Shown here in pieces: positions 7,494-16,664 of a stretch of DNA of 64,000 nt. Position 1 is the stretch's first letter; each line of letters begins with the position of its first letter. Location: the NCBI RefSeq assembly GCF_004362395.1, contig NZ_SNWE01000014.1:1-64000 (forward strand), given 5' to 3'. Under the pieces are notes generated by a model. The model saw only the letters and a list, made by a program, of their open reading frames with translations. It did not search any database and was not told where the DNA came from. The DNA is from Salegentibacter sp. 24 (GTDB lineage Bacteria > Bacteroidota > Bacteroidia > Flavobacteriales > Flavobacteriaceae). A program made the translations under genes and the position numbers.

Positions 7494-8399
7494 TCCAAGT
7501 TTTTCTTTGCTGCAGCTATTACAGCACTCCAGACCAAAATTTTCCAATGTTAATCTTTGAAAATCCTTTTCTTTTAAATTGAAGTTCCACCTAAAAAATT
7601 CCAATAGATTAGAAATTATTTCAAGCTTAATTTTTCTTGAATATTTAAACTTTTCCTTAAGGTTTTTAATTCCGTAATTATCTACAAAACCTGATGAGAA
7701 TACTTCATTCATTTTTTCTTTTACCTCTGCATCACTTTTATTCCGTAGATAATCGAATTTTGAAATTATTCTTGTTGTCTTACAAGAAAATATATTGTAA
7801 AACTGTTTTATTAATATATCCATCTTTTTTAAGAAATCATCCTTATCAAATGAGTAGTCACAATTCAAATTATTTGAATTGGGAATTTTTTTTATTAATT
7901 CATAATTCTCATTAAGAACAGGAACTTTATATTTAGGTGGAAATTTCATATTGTATTGAAATACCACTAAAGATTTTTCCAGTTTATTCTGATAATAAAG
8001 ATCAGCAAATCTTTTTTCTTTGAACCAATCTCTATATTCCTCAACGACTTTTTCTCCTAATTCTTTAATTTCAGGTGGGATATTAAAATCAATAAAATCT
8101 TTGGCTAATAATTTACATTCGTTTGTTAAGTGATATTTTAGTTTCCCTCCACTCTCGAACACATATGTTTTAGAATCGATTCGTTCTGGAACTTTTTGGT
8201 AGTATTCTGCATAAAATTTATTTTCATCTTCCAATAACGCTTTATAATTGAATAGATAATTTACCTCAAACTTATTCAGAATGTAATATACATGAGGATC
8301 ATTGTAAACGAAATCCAAAAATAGCTGTAGGTCAACCTCTTGCTTAATTTCAAGTTTTCTACATAATTTGAAATATGTGTAATTTGTTAAATGTGCCAT
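7470..8399 (-). CDS. Uncharacterised 309-residue protein, cassette-borne
   Basis: No family recognised. It is a soluble-looking, Lys/Phe/Asn-rich protein without signal peptide or membrane segments. A central KYHLTNECKLLAKDFIDF segment has a possible Cys/His arrangement, and the C-terminus has LECCNSCSKEK, a potential metal-binding Cys cluster. The last six codons and stop come from repeat C, so the natural C-terminus may have been altered when the gene joined the repeat. Upstream sequence (8472-8500) resembles the region upstream of the HEPN-like gene at 1894-1910. The neighbouring cassette encodes a KAP NTPase; defence is a guess from context only. Confidence 0.6.
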   Translation of the reverse strand: MAHLTNYTYFKLCRKLEIKQEVDLQLFLDFVYNDPHVYYILNKFEVNYLFNYKALLEDENKFYAEYYQKVPERIDSKTYVFESGGKLKYHLTNECKLLAKDFIDFNIPPEIKELGEKVVEEYRDWFKEKRFADLYYQNKLEKSLVVFQYNMKFPPKYKVPVLNENYELIKKIPNSNNLNCDYSFDKDDFLKKMDILIKQFYNIFSCKTTRIISKFDYLRNKSDAEVKEKMNEVFSSGFVDNYGIKNLKEKFKYSRKIKLEIISNLLEFFRWNFNLKEKDFQRLTLENFGLECCNSCSKEKLGTTSVHGK

Positions 8400-8662
8400 T
8401 CTAAAAAATTTACTACAACTCGTTTTATACAGCTTAATATAGATTTTTAAATAAACCCCCTGGGATAAATACAGTTTCCTAAATATAAACCAATAAAATA
8501 AAGGAGATTACGGAAAACCGTAAGAGATAGTGAATGTTAAACTCTAGCAGGATAGAGGATAGTTAAGACATGAATACCAGAAACTTTAATTTCAGACTTT
8601 GTTGTCCATAAATTCAATTTAAGCTTTATAAAAAATTCATCTTTATCATCAGGATTTTTGGC
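8400..8662. other. Intergenic region with a small hairpin
   Basis: No gene seen. A short perfect hairpin, TTACGG-AAAA-CCGTAA, lies at 8508-8523. A near-identical one with loop AAAC is at 47016-47031. It may be a short dispersed palindromic element. Confidence 0.4.
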
Positions 8663-8902
8663 TTATATTTTTTCAGAAAAAACCAGTCGAATTTGAAACA
8701 TTGTAGAACTAGCCCACCGACAGAAGAAAGGAACCAGGATTGCCGGTATCAAGTTTCCTGCATAAAAAACAACCAATACGATTGAAGCAATTAGCGCAAG
8801 GACTTCAACATGGAAAATTCCTAATTCTCTATAGTTTATCCTGTCCTGAAATTTATCCATAGTTACTTGACTTAGGAAAAAGTAAGTCATCCAAATTTCC
8901 AC
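8663..8902 (-). CDS. Possible small membrane protein
   Basis: 79 residues with a hydrophobic segment, VLALIASIVLVVFYAGNLI, followed by a second shorter one, giving one or two predicted membrane helices. No family recognised. It stands alone between an unknown gene and a lipoprotein gene on the same strand. Small size and lack of homology leave it doubtful; the membrane-like pattern argues mildly for a real product. Confidence 0.35.
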   Translation of the reverse strand: MEIWMTYFFLSQVTMDKFQDRINYRELGIFHVEVLALIASIVLVVFYAGNLIPAILVPFFCRWASSTMFQIRLVFSEKI

Positions 8903-9040
8903 CTTTCTAACATTCTAAGGTGAACTCGATATTTATTTAGTTTCCATCTCATTGTTTTATAAAATACGAAAAATTACCATGTCCATTTTAAAAGACAAAT
9001 GAACATTGCAAGTATGAATAATATGAAAAAATGATTCTAC

Positions 9041-9538
9041 TTATTGGATTTCAACTTTGGTAAGAACCAACTTCGAATCTTCCATATTTATTTCATAGAG
9101 CTCAAAAGTTGGACTCTTCCCCTCTTTGTCTGCTTCTGACTGAGGAGTACCAATTCCTGAGATACTAGAAATTAAACCAGCAACGGAAGTTATTGTCTCA
9201 GGAATTTTGGTATCTGCTTTCGAGCCGTATGTTTTGATCATTCCGTTCTCCAGTGTCAGATTTAACTCAGTTGAGCCTAATCCACTCTTTTGCTTTAGAT
9301 ATAAAGGTTTTTCAGTGTCCGGTAATGAAATTAAAGAAACTTTTATTTCACCTTTAACACTAGTTTCGGAATCACCTTCGGTTTCAGTATACCCTCTTTC
9401 TACTAATATGTATGGTTTAGGAGGGTAAGTTAAAATTCCAGCTGTTTTTTCACCACTTGGATTCGTATACTGAACAGAGGAACAACCGGTATTTAGAAAT
9501 ACACACAGACCGATTATTAAAAGAATTTTTTTATGCAT
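9041..9538 (-). CDS. Small lipoprotein of unknown function
   Basis: 165 residues with a type II signal peptide: MHKKILLIIGLCVFLNTGC, with the lipobox cysteine at 19, so it should be lipid-anchored in the envelope. The mature part is Ser/Thr/Glu-rich with alternating strands (GEIKVSLISLP, STELNLTLENG). No family recognised. It reads away from the dnd operon, separated by about 280 bases containing a terminator-like hairpin. Confidence 0.75.
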   Translation of the reverse strand: MHKKILLIIGLCVFLNTGCSSVQYTNPSGEKTAGILTYPPKPYILVERGYTETEGDSETSVKGEIKVSLISLPDTEKPLYLKQKSGLGSTELNLTLENGMIKTYGSKADTKIPETITSVAGLISSISGIGTPQSEADKEGKSPTFELYEINMEDSKLVLTKVEIQ

Positions 9539-9681
9539 ATTCTGAATAGTTTATTGTTTAAAAAAATTTCCAGCGGTTTCAGAATATATCGAAATTAAAA
9601 AATGACGGTTTTAATTCTTTTAAACTTGACATCGCTTAAAATTTATAGATTAAAATTATTTTTTTTAAATGAAAACAAACA

Positions 9682-9702
9682 GGGGATTTTCCCCCTTTTT
9701 TT
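9682..9702 (+). terminator. Terminator-like hairpin in the dnd leader
   Basis: GGGGA-TTT-TCCCC forms a short GC stem followed by C and a run of seven T on the plus strand. There is no plus-strand gene upstream, so it is either an attenuator in the dndC leader (a TTGACA sits at 9627-9632) or fortuitous. The weak five-pair stem keeps confidence low. Confidence 0.35.
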
Positions 9703-9819
9703 ATTCTATTTAAATTAAATATATCAACACTATCAGGTGGCAATTTGTTAACAAACGGAACTTAAAAGTCGTTTTAAAGAGGACTTTTTCCATATTTTTA
9801 TAGTTGAAAGATATCATTC

Positions 9820-11184
9820 ATGCAAAAAATAAAAAGCTCAAAAATAGAAGGAATAATCGACGAGATTATAGATCAATACGCCTTTGCTGATACTTCTGAA
9901 AGACCTTGGATTATAGGCTTTAGTGGCGGCAAAGACTCCACGGTATTACTTACCCTGGTATGGATCGCCCTTCAGAGAATAAGAGAAAATCAACCATACC
10001 CTTTTCAATTACGCCGCCCGGTTTATGTGGTTTGTAATGATACTATGGTAGAAAATCCCATTATTTCTTCGTATACGGACGATGTGCTTGCGAAAATAGA
10101 TAAAGAAGCAAGGGAACAAAATTTACCTATTTTTGTCAAAAAGACAACGCCTAAACTGGAAGAATCTTACTGGATTAATGTACTTGGAAAAGGATATCCA
10201 GTTCCAAACAACACTTTTAGATGGTGTACCACTAAACTAAAAATAAGCCCAACTTCAGATTTCCTTCTAGAACAGATAGATGAAAAAGGAGAAGCTATTG
10301 TTTTACTAGGAACTCGCTATGAAGAAAGTAAGACCCGGGAACGCTCCATGAGGAAACATGAAGTTCGGGGTAAAAGGCTTTCCAAGCACAACTCTACAGC
10401 AAATACTTATGTGTACGCTCCCATTAAAGAATTAATGTTAGAAGAAATATGGTACATTATAAACGCTGTTAAGTCTCCCTGGGGATTTGATAACTCTATA
10501 CTTTTTAAAATTTATGCGGATGCCAGTGCCGATGACTACGAGTGTCCCACTGTGGTGACTAACAAAGAGCATGCCTCCTGTGGCCAAAGCCGTTTTGGTT
10601 GTTGGACCTGTACGGTCGTTAAAAAAGATAAATCTATGTCGGCCCTTATTGACAATGGCCAGGAATGGATGAGGCCTCTACTAGATTTTAGGGATAAAAT
10701 GCAGCGGGAAAGAAATGATCAGGATAAACGTTCAGATAAAAATAGGAATGGAAAAGTTGCTATAACTGAGGATGGTCGAAAGTATGGTCCATATTATCCA
10801 TGGTATAGAGCTCATTTGTTAGAGGAGTTATTAAGGGTGCAAAAAAAGGTGCAGAATGATAAGCCGCATGTAACCTTGATTTCAAATCAAGAACTAATTG
10901 CTATACAGGTAACCTGGAATAGAGATATGATTTTTGAGCATAATGTAGGTGATATTTATAGAAGAGTCTATAATAAAGACATAAGCACTAACCATTTTAA
11001 TTCTTTAGATGATACCGAACAAAGAATCTTAAGAGAAGTATGTGAAGAGGATTCTAATTATTATCAGTTAATCGATAATTTGCTCAGTATCCAGGAAACT
11101 AAAAGTCTTATGCTTTCTAAATATGGTTTACATAACGATGTAGAGCGAAGAATAGAGAATTTTGTTAATGCTTCCGATTCATGA
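9820..11184 (+). CDS. dndC: DNA phosphorothioation protein DndC (PP-loop, Fe-S)
   Basis: 454 residues. PP-loop ATP pyrophosphatase motif GFSGGKDST at 33-41, a PAPS-reductase-like fold, then RWCTTKLK and CGQSRFGCWTC, which carry the cysteines expected to hold the 4Fe-4S cluster. With DndD and DndE it incorporates sulfur into the DNA backbone, replacing a non-bridging oxygen. The sulfur comes from a cysteine desulfurase: DndA, or a housekeeping IscS/SufS when, as here, no dndA is adjacent. First gene of a tight operon; its stop overlaps the dndD ATG by four bases. No dndB is present upstream. Confidence 0.95.
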   Translation: MQKIKSSKIEGIIDEIIDQYAFADTSERPWIIGFSGGKDSTVLLTLVWIALQRIRENQPYPFQLRRPVYVVCNDTMVENPIISSYTDDVLAKIDKEAREQNLPIFVKKTTPKLEESYWINVLGKGYPVPNNTFRWCTTKLKISPTSDFLLEQIDEKGEAIVLLGTRYEESKTRERSMRKHEVRGKRLSKHNSTANTYVYAPIKELMLEEIWYIINAVKSPWGFDNSILFKIYADASADDYECPTVVTNKEHASCGQSRFGCWTCTVVKKDKSMSALIDNGQEWMRPLLDFRDKMQRERNDQDKRSDKNRNGKVAITEDGRKYGPYYPWYRAHLLEELLRVQKKVQNDKPHVTLISNQELIAIQVTWNRDMIFEHNVGDIYRRVYNKDISTNHFNSLDDTEQRILREVCEEDSNYYQLIDNLLSIQETKSLMLSKYGLHNDVERRIENFVNASDS

Positions 11185-13289
11185 AAATAGCTCAAATTAG
11201 TCTGCATAATTTCCGTATTTATCACGGGCATAATTCTATTAGTTTTAGCAGTAAGGATAAAAGAAACCTAAGCATTATTGCCGGTAAAAATGGTTATGGA
11301 AAAACTACCTTACTGACTTCCCTGGTGTGGGCATTTTACGGAAGGTTGATGGCGCAGGTAGAGGAAAAATATCGAAAAGATATTAAAAGTGCTGGCGGTT
11401 ATGAAAATTATCTAAATGATCTTTTTAATCATCAAGCAAAGATTAATCTTGGGGATGATAGTAATTTAGAGGATAACCTTTGCTATGTAAAAATAGAACT
11501 CACTGACGTTAGCATTCCGTCAATACCTTGTGAACGGGTTACTATCACTCGATCATATAACATTAAAAGCGGCGAGGAAAACCTGGAAGTGTTAATAGAC
11601 GGTGCTGAAAATGAGCTAACAAAAGAAGTTGGTTATGAAATTTTTATCAATGATTTTATTCTACCTAGAGAAATAGCCAAATTTTTCTTTTTTGATGCAG
11701 AAAAGATAGTTTCCCTTGCTGAAGCCCGCTCAAAGAACGAACTAAGAAATTTAAGCCGAGCTTATTCCGAAGTTCTGGGAATAAAGAAATATGAAGAACT
11801 TCGTAAAAATCTAGAATCACTTTTATCTAAACTTAGAAGAAGTGGAGTCGATGGATTACAGAAAGTTCAACTGGATGAATTTGATGCTAAAATAGCTGAA
11901 AAAACTAAGTTAATAACTTATAATCAGGAGCAACAAGATAAGGTTGATCAAAAAGTAAATGAATTAAAATCTCGGAATGATAGCCTACAAGAAAAACTAA
12001 TTAGGGAGGGTAATTCATTGAGTCTAGAAGATTTAAACGAATTAAAATTAAAACGTGACAACCTTAAAGAAAATTCAGATTATCTAAAAAGAAAACTTAA
12101 AAAACATTTAGATATAGCTCCTTTGGTTATTTCCGGAAAACATTTAGTAAGGCTTGATAAACAACTAAAACTTGAAGCTAAATTAAAATCTAACAAACTA
12201 GATCCCAAAATTCTGGAAAAGGAGTTAAAGAATTTTTCTGAAAAATTTGTGACTAGCCTTAATAGTCTTGATTTAGATAAAGAGATTCAGGAAAAGATTA
12301 ATCAATCTTTAAATGAAACTTTTAGAACGAGTACAATGACGGAATCAAAAGCTGAACCTGGTAACACAGAGATTTTACTTGATTTTTCAGAGGAAAAATT
12401 GCGAAAATTCCAAACCTTATTAGATTATATTCAAACTTCTTTCCAAGAAGATTTCAATAAAATAGTACAGGAAGAAAAAACGAATAAAATCCTATTAAAC
12501 CGAGCCTTAAAAAAGATCAAACAAGGTGAAGTTCGTAAGAACAACCACTTAGCCAAGAAAATAAGGGAAGAAAAAAAGGATGTTGAAAATGAAATTCACG
12601 AACTTTTAGTTAAAAAGGAAAATCTAATTGCCGAATTCGGTGCCCAAACCCAAGAAATCAATTCCCTAAAGATGAAGGCCTCGGAATTTGAAAAGAATTT
12701 TAAGCTTCAGCAAACTGACGAAAAGAAATATAAGGTAACCGAAACCTTGCTCGTAAAGATAAATACAATAATCACTCGGATTAAGGAAGAAAAACGATAC
12801 TCGCTTCAAAAGGCTATTTTAATGGGGCTAAAACGCCTTATGCATAAAAATAACTTTATTGAAAAAGTAGGGGTATCAATCCGGGAGGAAGTAATGGATA
12901 TTGATTTAATTAGTAATACTGGTAATATTATAAATAAGGATGCATTATCTAAAGGTGAGCAACAATTATATGCTACAGCCCTATTAAAAGCTTTAGTTGA
13001 TGAATCTGGGATAAATTTTCCTGTTTTTATTGATAGTCCTTTGCAAAAATTTGATAAATTTCACGCTGAAAATATAATTCAGGAGTTTTACCCTACCATT
13101 TCTGAACAGGTTGTGCTTTTCCCTTTACTGGAAAAAGAATTATCGGAAGCTGAGTTTAAATTAATTACGCCCCACTTAAACCAGGCTTTTTTAATTCAAA
13201 ATTCAAAACAAGGCTCACGGATAGAACCTGTAGCTGCAGATCAGTTATTCTTAGAATTCAAAAAAGAAACAAGTGCTCAAGCATATTAA
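11181..13289 (+). CDS. dndD: DNA phosphorothioation protein DndD (SMC-like ATPase)
   Basis: 702 residues with RecF/SMC organisation: Walker A GKNGYGKT at 35-42 after an N-terminal LHNFRIYHG strand, two long Lys/Glu coiled-coil arms in the middle, a SKGEQQLYATALL ABC signature, and Walker B FPVFIDSPLQ near the C-terminus. DndD ATPase activity is thought to open or nick DNA for sulfur insertion by DndC. It overlaps dndC (ATGA) and dndE by 17 bases, indicating co-translation. No disruptions seen. Confidence 0.94.
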   Translation: MKIAQISLHNFRIYHGHNSISFSSKDKRNLSIIAGKNGYGKTTLLTSLVWAFYGRLMAQVEEKYRKDIKSAGGYENYLNDLFNHQAKINLGDDSNLEDNLCYVKIELTDVSIPSIPCERVTITRSYNIKSGEENLEVLIDGAENELTKEVGYEIFINDFILPREIAKFFFFDAEKIVSLAEARSKNELRNLSRAYSEVLGIKKYEELRKNLESLLSKLRRSGVDGLQKVQLDEFDAKIAEKTKLITYNQEQQDKVDQKVNELKSRNDSLQEKLIREGNSLSLEDLNELKLKRDNLKENSDYLKRKLKKHLDIAPLVISGKHLVRLDKQLKLEAKLKSNKLDPKILEKELKNFSEKFVTSLNSLDLDKEIQEKINQSLNETFRTSTMTESKAEPGNTEILLDFSEEKLRKFQTLLDYIQTSFQEDFNKIVQEEKTNKILLNRALKKIKQGEVRKNNHLAKKIREEKKDVENEIHELLVKKENLIAEFGAQTQEINSLKMKASEFEKNFKLQQTDEKKYKVTETLLVKINTIITRIKEEKRYSLQKAILMGLKRLMHKNNFIEKVGVSIREEVMDIDLISNTGNIINKDALSKGEQQLYATALLKALVDESGINFPVFIDSPLQKFDKFHAENIIQEFYPTISEQVVLFPLLEKELSEAEFKLITPHLNQAFLIQNSKQGSRIEPVAADQLFLEFKKETSAQAY

Positions 13290-13665
13290 AACCAGTAAAG
13301 AGAATAAAGAGGTCGTTTCAAAACTGACCCGGAAATTTAATCTCGGGGCAGAAAATACTATTGCGCGTATTGCCATTAGCTATTCACTTTCAAAAGATCG
13401 TAAACTATCGCTGGAAGAATTGAGTGACTCACAAGGTAAGGAATATGCAAAAGAAGTTTTGTTTGGGGAGTATATAGATTATTATACAGGTATGATTGCC
13501 CTTCATTATAGCATTCACATTTCCAATAAAGACCTTGCCAGGTATGTAAAACTCCATTTAGATGATGGCTTACGTTTAATTAATTCCGATTTCCAGGAAA
13601 AAGATAATATTGACGGGTTTGATTTTTTGACAGATCTAATCAATAAAGGATTAACAGATTTATAA
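13273..13665 (+). CDS. dndE: DNA phosphorothioation protein DndE
   Basis: 130 residues from a GTG start inside the end of dndD. The N-terminal helices, KEVVSKLTRKFNLGAENTIA followed by RIAISYSL, match the DndE pattern of a small helical protein that binds nicked double-stranded DNA. Position directly after dndD and family-typical length support the call. The stop shares one base with the ATG of the next gene (TAATG), tying the downstream nuclease gene into the same operon. Confidence 0.9.
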   Translation: MLKHIKTSKENKEVVSKLTRKFNLGAENTIARIAISYSLSKDRKLSLEELSDSQGKEYAKEVLFGEYIDYYTGMIALHYSIHISNKDLARYVKLHLDDGLRLINSDFQEKDNIDGFDFLTDLINKGLTDL

Positions 13666-14465
13666 TGGCAAAAAAGGAGTTACTTAGAAATGTCATTATT
13701 AAAGTACTTAAGGGAGAGAGTAAACCACTAAGAATAAAAGAGATTTACCAAAAAATCAAGGAAGATAATCTGTATAGCTTTAATACTGATAATCCCGAAC
13801 ATATAGTCAGAACGCTTTTACGCAGGCAAAGTCAAAATATAGATTTCCCATCTTCACATAAAAAAAAGTATTTTGTTTTTTTAGAGGATGGAACCTTTTG
13901 GCTAAAAAATTCACCGTTAGAAAAGAGTAATAAATTCGAAGAAAAAAAGGTTGAAGTAGAATCTAATTCTCGCCAAATAATTAAGTTACATAAAAGCTAT
14001 CTTTCAGATTTCAGGAATGATATTTTAAAACAATTGTCTTCCATAGATCCTAAAGTATTTGAAAACTTTTGTAAAGGGCTATTAAAAGCCTATGGTTTTA
14101 AAAATGTAAATATCACCAGTTATTCTAAAGATGGTGGAATTGATGGTTACGGTAATCTAAAAATGGGATTAACTGCTATGCCTGTTGCTTTTGAATGTAA
14201 ACGCTGGTCAAAACCGGTTAGTCGGCCCAAACTCAGTCAATTTAAAGGTGATATTCAGGGTAAGTATCAGCAAGGTATATTTTTTACCACTTCAAGGTTT
14301 ACTAAAGAAGCTAAAGATCAATCTATGTATCCAGGTTCCGTACCAATCGTATTAATTGATGGTCCGGAAATAATAAACATCATGATTGAAAAAGAGTATG
14401 GTGTAGAAAAGGAACTATTACCTATATATACGAATGCCTTAGATTTAATACTAGAAAACAAATAG
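13665..14465 (+). CDS. HARE-HTH plus Mrr-type restriction endonuclease
   Basis: 266 residues. Residues 1-80 resemble a HARE-type winged helix (ELLRNVIIKVLKGESKPLRI followed by KEIYQKI), a module thought to read modified or distorted DNA. Residues 125-260 form an Mrr_cat domain of the PD-(D/E)XK fold: D160 in GGIDGYG and E177-C-K179 in AFECKRW. It is translationally coupled to dndE, so it is expected to act with PT DNA, either cutting DNA that lacks PT or cutting PT DNA; the sequence does not say which. DndFGH, the classical restriction partners, are absent here. Confidence 0.85.
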   Translation: MAKKELLRNVIIKVLKGESKPLRIKEIYQKIKEDNLYSFNTDNPEHIVRTLLRRQSQNIDFPSSHKKKYFVFLEDGTFWLKNSPLEKSNKFEEKKVEVESNSRQIIKLHKSYLSDFRNDILKQLSSIDPKVFENFCKGLLKAYGFKNVNITSYSKDGGIDGYGNLKMGLTAMPVAFECKRWSKPVSRPKLSQFKGDIQGKYQQGIFFTTSRFTKEAKDQSMYPGSVPIVLIDGPEIINIMIEKEYGVEKELLPIYTNALDLILENK

Positions 14466-14474
14466 CGTGAAAAT

Positions 14475-16142
14475 ATGAGTAATTTCGAAAAACTTTCAAT
14501 TAATGCAGATAGGATTTGTGAAGCAATCTCAAAAATTGGCTACCGTCCAAGTTCAGCTATTATGGATATTGTTGACAACTCAGTAGTTGCAGAAGCAAGT
14601 AATATTACTATTAGACTTTTTATGAAAAAAGGTAAAAGTCTAAATAATGCTCAAAATATTGAGAAAATTCAGATAGTAGATAATGGCAATGGAATGGATA
14701 ATTCAGGAATTAAGAAAGCATTGCAATTAGGCTCTGATGTGGAATATAAAGACCATAGCCTATCTAAATACGGATTAGGACTAAAATCAGCTGGGTTTTC
14801 TTTAGGAAGAAGAATTGAAGTCGTTAGCAAAACTAATGAGAATCTTAGTAAAAAGTTTTTCTTAGATAGGGACGTGATTAGAGATAAAGATGAATTTGGA
14901 TATGAAATAGAGGAGCCTTCAACTGAGCAAGTTGAAATGTTGAAAGAATTCCAATCGGGCACTGTGGTAACATTTCGAAAGCTGACTTACACTAGTAAAG
15001 TTTCTGCTGGCAAAATAATGGAAAAAGTTGCCGAAAGATCAGGAGTGAGCTATTGTGATTATTTAAATAAAAAAAATGCTCAATTTGATATTCATGTCCT
15101 TCGAGAGGATAGTAATGAAATCCTTAAAAAGAAAAGTGTTAAATCCAAAGACATGCTTTTTTGGCAGGAATCTTTAGAGTCATTTGTAAAAGAAAGTTAT
15201 GATTGTAAAAAACCCTGCAAAGTCCTGGATGATGAGTTTGAAAACCCTCTAAACCCCGAAGGGGAAAAAATAAAAATTCAAGCGACAATTTTCCCTAAGG
15301 ATTCAATGAAAACCTATCCAGCTTTTACTCCAGAAGAACAGAATAACATTAAAAAGTATCAAGTCGGTGCAAAAAATAGTGGTTTCTATTTTTATAGAAA
15401 TGGAAGGTTAATAAAGTGGGGGGAGAAACTTTTTAAAAGCCGACTATACGGTTTCCGTGCTAAAATTTCTTTTTCTACCGAGCATGATGAACTTTTCGGG
15501 GTAGATGTTTCTAAGCAACATTTAACTGTGTCCGATGAAGTTGAGCAAACAATAGATTTGATGACTAAAGTTCCTAGAGGACAATCTCAAGAATTATTTA
15601 GACTATGTGATGAAAAGTTTCGAGACTACAAAAACAAAGGTACCGAAGGTGAAGAATTTAATAGTAAAAACTCAACTCTGGAAGAGGAAGAGGATGAGAC
15701 TGGAGAAATATCTGCTCAAGAGGTTCTAGATAGAAAAGCAAAATTAGAGCAAGATTCTGAAAAATATGAGAATGAGGATAATCCAGATTATCAGGAAGAT
15801 GGGGATGAACAAATTTTTAGAAGAGTGCGCTATTGGAATAGGGGTAGAAATTTGTACGAAAGAGCTATGGATCGAGTAGAAGGAACTTATGTTCTAATTA
15901 ACACTAATCACCCATTTTACGATCTAGTTATATCAAAATTTGAAAAAGGATCTTCTCAAAGGCAATCTCTCGAAGCATTAATTTTTTCTTTGGCAGTTGG
16001 AGAAAATCAAACAATACAGAAATTCATGGATGTGAATGCGGACCTTGCCATAGAAGTTTTTAATAAATTTAATAGATCTTCTTCCAACCAATTAGATAAT
16101 TGGGTAAACAACAACCAAGATTTATATGAAGGCGAAGATTAG
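14475..16142 (+). CDS. GHKL ATPase (HATPase_c_3, MORC-like) in the dnd operon
   Basis: 555 residues. GHKL motifs: N-box DIVDNS at 31-36, G1 DNGNGMD near 75, G2 KYGLGLKSAGFSLG near 100. A transducer-like domain follows, then an acidic segment (EEEEDETGE and EDNPDYQEDGDE), and a C-terminal helical region from RRVRYWNRGRNLYERAM. The architecture recalls MORC or Hsp90-like gyrase, a dimeric DNA clamp rather than a histidine kinase. Nine bases separate it from the Mrr gene, and its end overlaps the next gene by 17 bases. It probably forms a DNA-engaging partner for the adjacent nucleases. The function is inferred from fold and operon. Confidence 0.85.
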   Translation: MSNFEKLSINADRICEAISKIGYRPSSAIMDIVDNSVVAEASNITIRLFMKKGKSLNNAQNIEKIQIVDNGNGMDNSGIKKALQLGSDVEYKDHSLSKYGLGLKSAGFSLGRRIEVVSKTNENLSKKFFLDRDVIRDKDEFGYEIEEPSTEQVEMLKEFQSGTVVTFRKLTYTSKVSAGKIMEKVAERSGVSYCDYLNKKNAQFDIHVLREDSNEILKKKSVKSKDMLFWQESLESFVKESYDCKKPCKVLDDEFENPLNPEGEKIKIQATIFPKDSMKTYPAFTPEEQNNIKKYQVGAKNSGFYFYRNGRLIKWGEKLFKSRLYGFRAKISFSTEHDELFGVDVSKQHLTVSDEVEQTIDLMTKVPRGQSQELFRLCDEKFRDYKNKGTEGEEFNSKNSTLEEEEDETGEISAQEVLDRKAKLEQDSEKYENEDNPDYQEDGDEQIFRRVRYWNRGRNLYERAMDRVEGTYVLINTNHPFYDLVISKFEKGSSQRQSLEALIFSLAVGENQTIQKFMDVNADLAIEVFNKFNRSSSNQLDNWVNNNQDLYEGED

Positions 16143-16611
16143 GACTTCAACCAAGCCCGAACTTAATGGGTCATTTGTATATTTTATATTTTCAAAAGAT
16201 GTTATCTATGTAGGCGAGACCCAAAAAATTAGTTTTTCACGATGGGTACAACATTTCAATAAAAGTGGTACTTTTTCAAGAAAAATTAAATCAATTGAAA
16301 ATAATTATAATTACTTTGAAAAGGTAAATTTAATATCAATTGAACTTTTGGAGATAAGGGAATTATATCCAGATATTAAGTGGAAAACATTAACTCAAGC
16401 TGTTGAACATTCCTTGCATATTTTATTGAAGAAGTCTCCTTCACTTTTATTAAATTCATACTATACCAATTATGAACCCGAATTTGAATCTTTTAAAATA
16501 ATCTCGGATACCTCTAAAACGGCACCTAGATATTTAGGGAGTTCTGATTGGCATTTTGCAAATCAATATTCTAATCATATTTTAAAAAAAGTTATTGAAC
16601 ATATTACCTAA
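16126..16611 (+). CDS. GIY-YIG nuclease-like protein
   Basis: 161 residues. Y-F at 19-20 within SFVYF and YVG at 28-30 within VIYVGET form the paired GIY/YIG strands. A following Arg in FSRWVQHF and Glu in QAVEHSLH occupy the places of the family's catalytic Arg and metal-binding Glu. The start ATG lies inside the end of the GHKL gene, so the two are co-translated. This gives the dnd operon a second nuclease beside Mrr. Whether it is active is unknown; the motifs are recognisable but diverged. Confidence 0.75.
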   Translation: MKAKIRTSTKPELNGSFVYFIFSKDVIYVGETQKISFSRWVQHFNKSGTFSRKIKSIENNYNYFEKVNLISIELLEIRELYPDIKWKTLTQAVEHSLHILLKKSPSLLLNSYYTNYEPEFESFKIISDTSKTAPRYLGSSDWHFANQYSNHILKKVIEHIT

Positions 16612-16664
16612 AATTGTGAAAGCTAGAACTTGTAAAGACTTAAATTCAGTAGCCTCAATAATCT

